Position numbers and translations under genes: made by a program. A model generated the notes under the pieces. The model saw only the letters and a list, made by a program, of their open reading frames with translations, made no database searches and was not told the DNA's origin. From Actinomadura livida (GTDB lineage: Bacteria; Actinomycetota; Actinomycetes; Streptosporangiales; Streptosporangiaceae): DNA of 64,000 bases. The DNA lies in the NCBI RefSeq assembly GCF_014648675.1, contig NZ_BMRO01000025.1, positions 1 through 64,000 of the forward strand, read 5' to 3'. This document shows, piece after piece, positions 50,206 to 58,231 of the stretch; position 1 is the first letter of the stretch; every line of letters starts with the position of its first letter.

Positions 50206-50682
50206 TCAGTTGTCCTGGAGGTGGTATTTCATGCCCATGTGGGAGGGGCGGAAGCCGATCTTCTGGTAGAAGCGGATGGCCTCGGGGCGCTGGCGGTCGG
50301 TGGTGAGCTGGACGACGCGGCAGCCGCGGGCGCGGGCCCGGTCGATGGCCCAGTTGATCATGTCCTGGCCGAGTCCGATGCCGCGGTGGTCGGAGGCGAC
50401 GCGGACGCCCTCGATCTGGGCCCGCTCGCCGCCGGTGTAGGTCAGGCCGGGGATGTAGGTCAGCTGGAGGGTCCCGGCCACGGCGCCGGCCACCTCCGCG
50501 ACGATCACCTGGTTGTTGGGGTCCTTCTCGATCGCGGTGAAGGCGGCGAAGTACGCCTCCGGTATCTCGTCGCCCGGTGTTTCGCGGGTGGCGCCGAGGG
50601 GATCGTCCGCGAGAAGCCGGACGATCTGCGGCAGATCGGCCACCGTAGCCTCGCGGAAGGTCACTTCTTGATCACGCTTCAC
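50206..50682 (-). CDS. GNAT family N-acetyltransferase
   Basis: The 158-residue protein has the GNAT fold: VTFREATVADLPQIVRLLADDP, VAEVAGAVAGTLQLTYIPGLTY, the acetyl-CoA site VASDHRGIGLGQDMINWAIDRARARG (Q/R-x-x-G-x-G/A pattern as RGIGLG), and AIRFYQKIGFRPSHMGMKYHL. It acetylates an unknown small molecule or protein. It begins with GTG at 50682 and diverges from the whiB gene across the tandem GTAGTACTAC sites. Confidence 0.9.
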   Translation of the reverse strand: MKRDQEVTFREATVADLPQIVRLLADDPLGATRETPGDEIPEAYFAAFTAIEKDPNNQVIVAEVAGAVAGTLQLTYIPGLTYTGGERAQIEGVRVASDHRGIGLGQDMINWAIDRARARGCRVVQLTTDRQRPEAIRFYQKIGFRPSHMGMKYHLQDN

Positions 50683-50727
50683 GCCTAACAGGGTATCCGG
50701 ACGCTAACTTGCAACGTCCACGCACGT

Positions 50728-50757
50728 CTTGTAGTACTACGACTTGTAGTACTACGC
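50728..50757. promoter_or_regulatory. tandem GTAGTACTAC operator-like sites
   Basis: CTTGTAGTACTACGA (50728-50742) and CTTGTAGTACTACGC (50743-50757) are adjacent 15-bp repeats. Each contains the perfect palindrome GTAGTACTAC (50731-50740 and 50746-50755). Centre spacing is 15 bp. They lie between the divergent GNAT and whiB genes, 63 bp before the whiB start, and probably bind a dimeric regulator cooperatively. Confidence 0.72.
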
Positions 50758-50819
50758 TGAGTGGGACCACCCCGACGAGCCGAACTGCCGGTGGTCTCTT
50801 CGCCGCGCAGGGAGATGCC

Positions 50820-51149
50820 ATGAATCATGACGAGAACGAGGAGCACTGGAGCGACCACGCCATCTGTCGCGGTGCCGATCCGGACCTGTTCTTCCCCATC
50901 GGTTACTCGGTACCGGTGCTCCAGGCGCAGGAGGAGGCCGCCAAGGCCATCTGCGCGAACTGCCCCGTGAAGGCCGAGTGCCTCGCGTGGGCGCTGCGGG
51001 TCGGCGAGCCCGACGGGATCTGGGGAGGGACGACGCCGGAGGAGCGCCGCTACCTGCGCCGCACCGCGGACGCCCCGGCGCGACGCCCGCTGCCCGTCAT
51101 CGTCGTCCGCGGAGACGCCTCCGAGTCGGAGCACGCGTCCGCCGCCTAG
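50820..51149 (+). CDS. WhiB-family iron-sulphur regulator (WhiB1/WblE-like)
   Basis: The 109-residue protein has the four Cys of the [4Fe-4S] site (C16, C45, C48, C54 in AICRGADPDLFFPIGYS and AICANCPVKAECLAWAL) and the turn GIWGGTTPEERRYLRR that contacts sigma factor region 4. The NCPVKAECLAWALR and GVWGG-type pattern is closest to WhiB1/WblE, which senses NO through its cluster. The ATG at 50820 follows AGGGAG. Two tandem palindromes upstream mark likely control. It is followed convergently by the quinone oxidoreductase gene. Confidence 0.94.
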   Translation: MNHDENEEHWSDHAICRGADPDLFFPIGYSVPVLQAQEEAAKAICANCPVKAECLAWALRVGEPDGIWGGTTPEERRYLRRTADAPARRPLPVIVVRGDASESEHASAA

Positions 51150-51158
51150 GAGCGCTGC

Positions 51159-52088
51159 TTAGGGGATGAGGGCCACCTTGCCCACGACGCGCCGGTTCAG
51201 CAGGTCGTCGATGACCTGGGCCGTCGAGGCGAGGGGCTCGGTACGGGGGGCTACGGGGGCCAGGTCGCCCTTGGCGACCATGGCGAGAAGCTCGTCCAGC
51301 AGACGACGTTGTTCCAGGGGATGCGTCATCGACCAGGCGCCCCAGTCGACGCCGACGATCGTGCGGTTGCGCAGGAGGACCTGGTTGAGCGGGAGGGACG
51401 GGATGTCCCCCGACGCGAAGCCGATCACGATGTAGCGGCCGCCTTCGCGGAGTGCGCGCAGCGCGGGTCCGGCGAGGGCGCCGCCGACCGGGTCGTAGAC
51501 GGCGTCCACCCCGCCGTCCGACCATTCGCGGGCGGCGGCCTTGATGTCGTCGGCGCTGCTCAGCGCGGCCTCGGCGCCGGCGAGGCGGGCGGCCTCCTGC
51601 TTGGCCGGCGTGGACGCGACCGCGAGCACCCGGGCGCCGAGGGCCGTCGCCACCTGGATCGCGGCCAGCCCGACACCGCCGCCGGCGCCGAGGACGAGGA
51701 GCGTCTCGTCGCGGCGCAGGGCGGCCCGGTCGCGGAGGGCGAACAGCGCGGTGCTGTAGCTCTGGGTGAAGGTGGCGGCGCGGGGGAAGTCCAGCCCGTC
51801 CGGGATCGGGACGGCCGCGGCGGCGGGCACGGCCACGTGCGTCGCGAAACCGCCCAGCCCGCACATCGCGAGGACCCGCTCCCCGGTCGGGAGCGTGCCC
51901 GCGACCTCGCTGCCCGGGACGAACGGCAGCGGCGGCTTGATCTGGTACCGCCCGTGGACGAAGAGGGCGTCCACGTAGTTCACTCCGGCGGCCGCCACGG
52001 TGACGAGCACCTGGCCGGGCCCGGGGGCGGGCGGCTCGGTCTCCCGGACGGCGACGGAGCCGAGTTCCTCACAGATCGCTGCGCGCAT
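51159..52088 (-). CDS. zinc-less MDR/quinone oxidoreductase
   Basis: The 309-residue protein is a medium-chain reductase of the quinone oxidoreductase type: N-terminal GVNYVDALFVHGRYQIKPPLPFVPGSEVAGTL, the NADPH site VLGAGGGVGLAAIQVATALGARVLAV and VDAVYDPVGGALAGPALRALREGGRYIVIGFASG. The zinc ligands of alcohol dehydrogenases are absent. It reduces quinones or enals with NADPH. ATG 52088 has no strong ribosome binding site and may be near the transcript start. Confidence 0.9.
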   Translation of the reverse strand: MRAAICEELGSVAVRETEPPAPGPGQVLVTVAAAGVNYVDALFVHGRYQIKPPLPFVPGSEVAGTLPTGERVLAMCGLGGFATHVAVPAAAAVPIPDGLDFPRAATFTQSYSTALFALRDRAALRRDETLLVLGAGGGVGLAAIQVATALGARVLAVASTPAKQEAARLAGAEAALSSADDIKAAAREWSDGGVDAVYDPVGGALAGPALRALREGGRYIVIGFASGDIPSLPLNQVLLRNRTIVGVDWGAWSMTHPLEQRRLLDELLAMVAKGDLAPVAPRTEPLASTAQVIDDLLNRRVVGKVALIP

Positions 52089-52194
52089 CCGTCCAATATG
52101 CCGGAACGGTGCCGGGCGCCGGGTCCGGGGGGCCGGGCACAATCCGGGCATAACGTTCGTTGACTTTGCAGGGTCGAGATTTACGGTGGCTGAT

Positions 52195-52782
52195 ATGAGC
52201 TATGTCCCCGAACGGCAGAGGTCCGAAGGGCTCGCCAAGCACGGCGTCCGCGCGCTGTCCTCGGCGGTCCTGATCGGTTCCGTCACCGCGGTGATGTGGG
52301 TGCTGGAAGCGGTCGACTACACGATGAACGGCTGGCTGGACCGGTTCGGCGTCCAGCCGCGGAACGTGAACGACCTTCCGGACATCTTCACCGCGCCGTT
52401 CATGCACGGCGGGTTCGGGCACCTGATGGCGAACACCGTCCCGTTCCTGATCCTCGGGTTCATCGCGGCCGCGCGGGGCATCGCCAAGTTCCTGGCCATG
52501 AGCCTGATCGTCGTCGTGGTCGGCGGGCTCGGGGTGTGGTTCACCAGCTCCGCCAACACGCTCGGGTCCAGCATCCTGATCTTCGGCTTCTTCGGCTACC
52601 TGGTGGGGCGCGGCATCTTCGAGCGGCGCCTGCTCGACATCGGGATCGCCATCGCGGTCGTCGCCGTCTACGGGACGATGCTGTTCGGCGTCATCCCCGG
52701 CGAGCCCGGCATCTCCTGGCAGGGCCACCTGTTCGGGCTGATCGGCGGCGTCCTCGGCGCCTGGTTCCTGCGTAGAAGCTGA
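52195..52782 (+). CDS. rhomboid family intramembrane protease
   Basis: The 195-residue membrane protein has about six helices and the rhomboid hallmarks: HGGFGHLMAN (His71, His76, Asn80), a serine loop TLGSSILIFGFFGYLVGRG with catalytic Ser126, and His178 in WQGHLFGLIGG. The usual G-A-S-G is G-S-S-I, so the Gly after the Ser is Ile, unlike most active members. It may be active or a pseudoprotease. Start 52195 begins MSYVPERQRSEGLAKHG. The substrate is unknown. Confidence 0.88.
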   Translation: MSYVPERQRSEGLAKHGVRALSSAVLIGSVTAVMWVLEAVDYTMNGWLDRFGVQPRNVNDLPDIFTAPFMHGGFGHLMANTVPFLILGFIAAARGIAKFLAMSLIVVVVGGLGVWFTSSANTLGSSILIFGFFGYLVGRGIFERRLLDIGIAIAVVAVYGTMLFGVIPGEPGISWQGHLFGLIGGVLGAWFLRRS

Positions 52783-52797
52783 ACGATCCGGCCCGGC

Positions 52798-53544
52798 TCA
52801 GGTGGGCCGGACGGTGACGTCGGCCACGACCGCGTCGCGGGGCGTCTCCAGTGCCGCGACCAGGACCCGCGCCACGGTCGCGGGCGCCGCGAAGTCGTCC
52901 TCGGCGTAGGTCCCGCCCTCCTGGGCGCGCACCTTCCGCTGCATCTCGGTGGCCGTCCGCCCCGGGTAGACGGTCGTGACCCGCAGGGACGGCTCCTCGG
53001 CGCGCAGCGAGTCGGCCAGGGCGCGCAGGCCGAACTTGCTCGCCGCGTACGCCGACCACTGCGGGTTGGCGCGCAGCCCGGCGGTCGAGTTCACGAAGAC
53101 GACGTGCCCCTCGGCGGCGCGCAGCGCGGGCAGCAGCAGGCGGGTCAGCTCCGCCGCGGACACCAGGTTGACCGAGATGTGCTCGATCCACTCGTCCGCC
53201 TCGGTGTCCGCGACCCGCCCGAGGTGCACCATGCCCGCGGCGTGGACGACGCCGTCCAGCCGCGCGGGCATCCCGGCCATGGCCAGCGACGCCTCGATGC
53301 GGCGCGGCTCCCGCAGGTCCAGCGGGATTGTGGTGATGGCCGCGCTCCGCGACGCCGGCGGCACCGCGCCCGGGTTGATGACCTGCGTCGGGGCGTTCGC
53401 GCCGCCGCGCAGCGCCGCCTCCAGCTTGGCCAGCCGCTCCGGTGAGCGGCCGGTCAGGACGAGGTCGTGCCCGCGTTCGCGGAGCAGCTCGGCCACCGCC
53501 GTCCCGATGCCGCCGGTCGCCCCCGTGATCACATACGTCCCCAT
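52798..53544 (-). CDS. short-chain dehydrogenase/reductase with loop insertion
   Basis: The 248-residue SDR has the nucleotide site YVITGATGGIGTAVAELL, VHAAGMVHLG, catalytic Ser in VNSTAGL, and YAASKFGLRALADSLRAEE. About 25 extra residues (GGANAPTQVINPGAVPPASRSA) sit between the third strand and the conserved DLRE, a loop longer than usual. It acts on an unknown carbonyl or alcohol with NAD(P). ATG 53544 is used. It converges with the rhomboid gene, with 15 bp between stops. Confidence 0.9.
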   Translation of the reverse strand: MGTYVITGATGGIGTAVAELLRERGHDLVLTGRSPERLAKLEAALRGGANAPTQVINPGAVPPASRSAAITTIPLDLREPRRIEASLAMAGMPARLDGVVHAAGMVHLGRVADTEADEWIEHISVNLVSAAELTRLLLPALRAAEGHVVFVNSTAGLRANPQWSAYAASKFGLRALADSLRAEEPSLRVTTVYPGRTATEMQRKVRAQEGGTYAEDDFAAPATVARVLVAALETPRDAVVADVTVRPT

Positions 53545-53627
53545 GGCCGTCCATTCTGATCGATCCCCTACCTGGGTGGACGCCCGGGGCGGCCCCCCGG
53601 TTCGGGGCCGGGCCGGTACGCCGGTGC

Positions 53628-55097
53628 TCAGTTCGGGTTCTGGGTCGGGCGCAGCACCCGCGCGGCGCCCGCGATGAGCGCGGTGGCGAGCACCCAGCCC
53701 GTCGTGACCAGCCCGTACGCCACCCATCGGGACCAGTTCACGGCGTCGTAGGACAGCTGCTGCCCGAACGTGTCGAGCGGGATCAGCAGGTCGAGGCTGT
53801 AGATCAGCGCGTGGAAGTCGGGGAGCTCGTCCTTCGGCTTGACCGGGCGCGGATGCTCGATCGAGAACACCGTCGTGCCGATCGCGAGCAGCGCCGCGAA
53901 CCACGCGAACGCCAGCCAGGGCCGGTGGCCGAACCCGACCGTCCAGTCCAGCAGGTGGTTCCACGCCTTGGCGACCGGGTTCAGCATCCCGCGGCGCGCG
54001 CGGAGCTTGGCGACCTGCACCTTCCGGGCGAGGTCGTCGTGGCCGGTGCCGTGGTACCAGGACGCGAGCTGCTCGTACGGCTGGAGGTGGAACTCCTTGT
54101 CCCGGGAGACCCAGTCGAGGCGGTCCTTGAACTCGGCGCCGCGCAGCGTCTCGTACGTCATGCCGTTCAGGTACAGCTCGTCCGGCCAGACGGACGGGTG
54201 GTCCATGATCAGCTCGATGCGGGAGTACGACAGCGACACCCGGCCCTTGATCTTCTCCTCCGGCCAGAGCAGCAGCTCGTCGGCCTGGATGTGGCTGGCG
54301 TGCAGCGCCATCCGCTCGGGGTCGCCGGAGTCGAGCTTCGCCCGGGAGAACGACAGGATGCCGTTGTAGCGGCCGCTGCGCAGCCGCAGGGTGCCGATCG
54401 AGGTGAACCCGCGGCTGAACTCGGCGGCGTCCTCCACGACCATGTTCTGGGCGTCCAGCGCGATGCGGCCGGGGTTGCTGAGCGTCGTGCCCTCCATGAA
54501 CAGGCCGCCGTTCATCCGGGCCCCGACGAAGCGCACGCCGCCGCTGATCTGCGCGTTGCGGATGAAGGTGCCGACTTCCACGACGAGGCCGCCGCTGAAC
54601 AGCGCCCACTTGTCCGGGTCGGACGCGGTGATCGTCGTGCCGTTCATCCGCAGGCCCCCGGCGAGCTGCGCCCGCGGCAGCCGGACCTCGCCCTCGATCT
54701 CCGACCCGGACAGGCTGAGGTAGCCGTCCGCGCGCAGGCCGCCGCCGTCGAAGCCCGGCATCCGGCAGTCGGCGAAGCGCATCTCCCGGGTCGCGGCGTT
54801 GGAGAAGTCGGGCTCCTCCACCAGCCGGCACTTCTCCAGCCGGAGCTCGTACTCGACCGAGCCGCCCGAGACGTCCATCGTCCCCGTGATGTAGGCGCCG
54901 CGCAGCCGCACGGCCGCCACCATGCCGGGACGCGGCTCCTCGGCGCCGAGCAGCAGCCGGGTGATGATCTCGGCGCGGACCATGCGGTCGGGGAGCGGGC
55001 CGGCGGGCCGGTCGTCGCCGAGGACGACGGTCGCGCCGGTGGGGAACGCGGCCCAGAGGCGCCGTTCCGCGTCGTTGAGTCCGGGGGGCTGGGGCAC
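53628..55097 (-). CDS. beta-helix-like repeat protein with C-terminal membrane helices
   Basis: The 489-residue protein has a long repetitive N-terminal part of beta-helix type with 18-20 residue turns (AAVRLRGAYITGTMDVSGGSV, GYLSLSGSEIEGEVRLPRAQL, GGVRFVGARMNGGLFMEGTTL). A helical stretch (YEQLASWYHGTGHDDLARKVQVAKLRARRG, a TPR-like shape) follows, then two membrane helices (WLAFAWFAALLAIGTTVFSI and WVAYGLVTTGWVLATALIAGA). Similar proteins are called oxidoreductase or hypothetical in actinomycetes without proof. It could be a surface scaffold. It lies downstream of the spo0M gene. Confidence 0.72.
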   Translation of the reverse strand: MPQPPGLNDAERRLWAAFPTGATVVLGDDRPAGPLPDRMVRAEIITRLLLGAEEPRPGMVAAVRLRGAYITGTMDVSGGSVEYELRLEKCRLVEEPDFSNAATREMRFADCRMPGFDGGGLRADGYLSLSGSEIEGEVRLPRAQLAGGLRMNGTTITASDPDKWALFSGGLVVEVGTFIRNAQISGGVRFVGARMNGGLFMEGTTLSNPGRIALDAQNMVVEDAAEFSRGFTSIGTLRLRSGRYNGILSFSRAKLDSGDPERMALHASHIQADELLLWPEEKIKGRVSLSYSRIELIMDHPSVWPDELYLNGMTYETLRGAEFKDRLDWVSRDKEFHLQPYEQLASWYHGTGHDDLARKVQVAKLRARRGMLNPVAKAWNHLLDWTVGFGHRPWLAFAWFAALLAIGTTVFSIEHPRPVKPKDELPDFHALIYSLDLLIPLDTFGQQLSYDAVNWSRWVAYGLVTTGWVLATALIAGAARVLRPTQNPN

Positions 55098-55117
55098 GGA
55101 ACCTCTTTCTACGCGGA

Positions 55118-55151
55118 GATCCCCTCCGCGATCAACACCGCGGAGGGGATC
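55118..55151 (-). terminator. hairpin terminator after spo0M
   Basis: GATCCCCTCCGCG (55118-55130) and its complement (55139-55151) form a perfect 13-bp stem with an 8-nt loop, just after the spo0M stop and before the start of the next minus-strand gene. No U-run follows, as is common in actinomycetes. Confidence 0.8.
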
Positions 55152-55173
55152 CCGTCATCGGACGGACGGGGGC

Positions 55174-55959
55174 CTAGAAGAAGCCCCTGCGGCGTCCGGC
55201 GTCCTGCAGGAAGCCGTCGAGCTGCTGCTCCCAGTTGGTGTGCTCGATGCTCGCGTAGTCGACGGTGAAGCGGCTGAACGCGTCGCGCCCCTCGGTGAAC
55301 ACGCCGCCGCGCTTGTCGAGCTCCAGGATGACCTCCATGGACTGGGGGTACGCGACGAACGTGACCTCCAGCTCCTTGATCCCCCGGGCGTACTGGCTCG
55401 GCGGGTAGAACTCGATCTCCTGGTAGAACGGCAGCTCCTGGTGCACGCCCCAGATGCGGCCCTTCTCGCAGTCGGCGCCGTGGAACCGGAAGCCGAGGTT
55501 GGAGAACGCGGCGAGGATGCGCTCCTGCGCGGGCAGGGGGTGCACGGCGATCGGGTCGAGGTCGCCCGGGTCGAGCGCCCCCGCGACCTCCAACTCGGTC
55601 GCGACGCCGACCGTGGTGCCGCGCAGCGGCTGCCCGTACATGTGGGTCAGCGGCGCCTCCCACGGGATGGGCATCTGGAACGGGACGCTGTGCCGGGCGC
55701 CCTCCTGCAGCGTGAAACCGCCGGCCACCGGCAGCTTGGCGTACTCGAGGTTCGAGCTGTACTCGTTGTCGCCGGACTCCACCTCGACCCTGGTGCGCAG
55801 GGCGAGGTTCACCGCTTTGATGTCGGAGTTGTACTGGCCGCCGATGATGGTGATCTCACCCGTGACGACGCCCCCCGGCGTCGTGTTCGGGTTGTGCAGA
55901 ACCGTTTCGATCGACGGGCCGCCGATGCCTACCGCCTGACGCAACTTCTTGAAGACCAA
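55174..55959 (-). CDS. spo0M: sporulation-control protein Spo0M
   Basis: The 261-residue protein matches Spo0M across its length: MVFKKLRQAVGIGGPSIETVLHNPNTTPGGVVTGEITIIGG, LRTRVEVESGDNEY and FQMPIPWEAPLTHMYGQPLRGTTVGVATELEVAGALDPGDLDPIAVHP. An arrestin-like beta fold is expected. In Bacillus it influences sporulation phosphorelay; in actinomycetes the role is less known. It is monocistronic with its own terminator. Promoter elements upstream of 55960 are not obvious. Confidence 0.94.
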   Translation of the reverse strand: MVFKKLRQAVGIGGPSIETVLHNPNTTPGGVVTGEITIIGGQYNSDIKAVNLALRTRVEVESGDNEYSSNLEYAKLPVAGGFTLQEGARHSVPFQMPIPWEAPLTHMYGQPLRGTTVGVATELEVAGALDPGDLDPIAVHPLPAQERILAAFSNLGFRFHGADCEKGRIWGVHQELPFYQEIEFYPPSQYARGIKELEVTFVAYPQSMEVILELDKRGGVFTEGRDAFSRFTVDYASIEHTNWEQQLDGFLQDAGRRRGFF

Positions 55960-56080
55960 GGTCCGTCCCTCCCGTGTCCGAGCGCGCTCCCGAGCGCTCT
56001 TTCCGTCCCATAGACGCTGTCACGGGACATTACGTTCCGGGAAGGCGGCGTGACCTGCGAATCGCTCGGTTGCCCCGGCT

Positions 56081-56407
56081 TCAGTGGCCGCCGCCGCCCG
56101 CCAGGTTGAGGCCGACGACCCCGATGATGATGAACCCGAGCGCGATGATCTTGGCGGCGGACACCTCGTCGCCCATGACCAGCATGCCGAGCGCCGCCGT
56201 GCCGACCGCGCCGATGCCGACCCACACCGCGTACGCGGTGCTCACGTCGAGGGTTTTCAGGGCGAGGCTGAGCAGGCCGAAACTGGTCACGGCGAAGAAG
56301 AGGAAGCCGGCGGACGGCAGAACCTCGGTGAAGCCCTTGCTTGCCTTGAGGCACAGGGCCATCGCGACCTCGAAGAGACCGGCGACGATGAGAAGGATCC
56401 AGGCCAT
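56081..56407 (-). CDS. SMR guanidinium exporter (Gdx/SugE type)
   Basis: The 108-residue protein has four membrane helices and the SMR core, with the proton-coupling Glu in MAWILLIVAGLFEVAMALCLKASKGFT, the GVG-type helix AYAVWVGIGAVGTAALGMLVMGDEV and a C-terminal GFIIIGVVGLNLAG. SMR proteins of the Gdx branch export guanidinium ion in exchange for protons as antiparallel dimers. A guanidine-III riboswitch directly upstream strongly supports the guanidinium function over broad drug efflux. Confidence 0.95.
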   Translation of the reverse strand: MAWILLIVAGLFEVAMALCLKASKGFTEVLPSAGFLFFAVTSFGLLSLALKTLDVSTAYAVWVGIGAVGTAALGMLVMGDEVSAAKIIALGFIIIGVVGLNLAGGGGH

Positions 56408-56443
56408 GGTGTTCTACTCCCGGAAGACGAGACGGCATTGCCA

Positions 56444-56483
56444 GCGCCGTCTTCGCCCACCGGGTACGGCGCACCTCGTCCGG
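56444..56483 (-). ncRNA. guanidine-III riboswitch
   Basis: On the minus strand, 40 nt read CCGGACGAGGTGCGCCGTAC, then CCGGTGGGCGAAGACGGCGC. This is almost the same as the published Thermobifida guanidine-III (mini-ykkC III) pseudoknot aptamer; differences lie in the internal loop. It ends 36 bp before the SMR start. CTCCCGGA (on + 56479-56486) can pair with TCCGGGAG (56417-56424), which holds the ribosome binding site, so guanidine binding should free the site and raise translation. Confidence 0.94.
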
Positions 56484-56543
56484 GAGGACCAAGGCCCTCA
56501 CCACCAAGAACGCGACCGCCCACCCCCCTGTTCCCGCCCCGGC

Positions 56544-56611
56544 TCCGTTGACTTGCGGCGTGTTGTTGTTATGAGGCCCGCCATAACAACAACACGCCGC
56601 AAGTCGACGGA
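56544..56611. repeat. dispersed long palindrome, copy 2
   Basis: A 29-bp inverted repeat (56544-56572, 56583-56611), with one G-T pair and a 10-nt loop different from copy 1. The 26-nt left arm is identical to copy 1. It starts just after the UDP-sugar dehydrogenase stop (56612) and lies upstream of the guanidine-III riboswitch. The left flank CCCGCCCCGGCTCC also resembles that of copy 1. Confidence 0.92.
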
Positions 56612-57949
56612 TTAGGAGCGGCCGAGTGCGCGGTACTCCCAGCCCGCCTTCCGCCACCGCGCCGCGTCCAGGGCGTGGCGGCCGTCCACGATGCGTCTGT
56701 GGCCGACGACCTCGGCCAGCGCCTCCGGCTCGACCTCCCGGAAGACCGACCATTCGGTGAGCAGGACGACCACGTCCGCGTCCTCGGCGACCTCGAACGC
56801 GCCGTCGCCGTACCGCAGGTCGGGGAAGGCGCGGCGGGCGTTGCCGAGCGCCGCCGGGTCGTAGACGCGGACGTCGCCGCCGAGCCCGTGCAGGGTGTGC
56901 GCCACGTCCAGCGCGGGGGCGTCGCGGATGTCGTCGGAGTTCGGCTTGAACGCGGCGCCCCACGCGGCGATCCGCTTGCCGGCGACGGTGCCGCCGAGGA
57001 CCTCGCGGACGAGGTCGACGGTGCGGGCGCGGCGGCGCCGGTTGATGTCGTCCACCTGGCGCAGGAACGACACGGCCTGGCCGACGCCGATCTCCTCGGC
57101 GCGGTGCGCGAACGCGCGGATGTCCTTCGGGAGGCAGCCGCCGCCGAAGCCGAGGCCGGGCCGCAGGAACTTGCCGCCGATGCGGTCGTCGAGGGCGAGG
57201 GAGTCGGCGAGGTCCTTGATGTCGGCGCCGACCGCCTCGCAGACCTCGGCCATCGCGTTGATGTAGGAGATCTTGGTGGCGAGGAAGGAGTTGGCGGCGA
57301 CCTTGACCAGCTCGGCCGTGGCGAGGTCGGTGCGGATCACCGGGGTGCCCTGGTCGAGGACGGGTTTGAACGCCGCGCGCAGCCGCTCGTGCGCCCAGTC
57401 GGACGCGACGCCGAACACGAGCCGGTCGGGATGCATGGTGTCGTCGACACCGAAGCCCTCGCGGAGGAACTCGGGGTTCCACGCCAGCTCGACGTCGGTG
57501 CCCGCGGGCGCCAGGTCCTGGACGAGCCCGGTGAGCCGCTGCGCCGTCCCGACCGGCACGGTGGACTTGCCGACGACGAGGGAGCGGCGGCGCAGGTGCG
57601 GCGCGAGGGAGCGGACGGCGGACTCGACGTAGGACAGGTCGGCGGCGTCGGAACCCGGGAGCTGCGGCGTCCCGACGCACAGGAAGTGGACGTCGCCGAA
57701 CTCGCCGGCCTCCGCGTGGGAGGTGGTGAACCGGAGGCGGCCGGAGTCGAGCGCCTTGGTGAGCAGCTCGGGCAGGCCGGGCTCGAAGATCGGGGCCTCG
57801 CCGGCCGCCAGCCGCTCGATCTTCTCCGGGTCGGCGTCCACGCCGAGGACCTCGAAGCCGAGGACGGCCATGCAGATCGCGTGCGTGGCGCCGAGATAGC
57901 CGGTTCCGATGACGGTCAGTCTCGGAGCGTCGGAATCCCCCTGTTCCAT
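56612..57949 (-). CDS. ugd: UDP-glucose/GDP-mannose dehydrogenase
   Basis: The 445-residue NAD-dependent enzyme oxidises a nucleotide sugar (probably UDP-glucose) to the uronate for cell-wall or exopolysaccharide synthesis. It has the N-terminal site LTVIGTGYLGATHAICMAVLGFEVLGVD, the CVGTPQ motif, central helix AELVKVAANSFLATKISYINAMAEVC, the catalytic Cys in GFGGGCLPKDIRAF, and C-terminal AFKPNSDDIRDAPALDV and WSVFREV. ATG 57949 has GGGAGG upstream. It converges on nothing; the palindrome follows its stop. Confidence 0.95.
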   Translation of the reverse strand: MEQGDSDAPRLTVIGTGYLGATHAICMAVLGFEVLGVDADPEKIERLAAGEAPIFEPGLPELLTKALDSGRLRFTTSHAEAGEFGDVHFLCVGTPQLPGSDAADLSYVESAVRSLAPHLRRRSLVVGKSTVPVGTAQRLTGLVQDLAPAGTDVELAWNPEFLREGFGVDDTMHPDRLVFGVASDWAHERLRAAFKPVLDQGTPVIRTDLATAELVKVAANSFLATKISYINAMAEVCEAVGADIKDLADSLALDDRIGGKFLRPGLGFGGGCLPKDIRAFAHRAEEIGVGQAVSFLRQVDDINRRRRARTVDLVREVLGGTVAGKRIAAWGAAFKPNSDDIRDAPALDVAHTLHGLGGDVRVYDPAALGNARRAFPDLRYGDGAFEVAEDADVVVLLTEWSVFREVEPEALAEVVGHRRIVDGRHALDAARWRKAGWEYRALGRS

Positions 57950-58144
57950 GCGCACCTCCCTTTGGATAGCGGTGTTCTCGCCCGACCGATCTTCCCACCG
58001 GTGCCCGCGGGGGCGGCGCCGGGTGCCGTGCCGCGGGTCCGTGCGCAGGTCGGGCCGTGTGAGTCAGCTCACGTGGGGCCCCGGACGTGATATCGATGTG
58101 GCCTGCTCCCCCGATTCGCGGTGTTTTAGGGGTGGTTGCCACTA

Positions 58145-58184
58145 GTTACTAGCGGGTAGCATGATGTTGAGTTACTAACCAGTA
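58145..58184. promoter_or_regulatory. possible regulator site upstream of the FadE-like gene
   Basis: GTTACTAGC (58145-58153) and GTTACTAAC (58171-58179) form a direct repeat 26 bp apart. TACT-AACC-AGTA (58173-58184) is a short inverted repeat. They are 50-90 bp before the start, and look like TetR-type fatty-acid regulator sites, but the owner is unknown. Confidence 0.5.
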
Positions 58185-58231
58185 CGATGCGCGGGGCCGG
58201 CCTGGCACCGCAGGACTAAACGGAGTCTCGA

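Noticed and set aside
50206..50682. Ribosomal-protein acetyltransferase RimI
   Set aside because: The GNAT core fits, but RimI-specific context and motifs are not evident; left as general GNAT.
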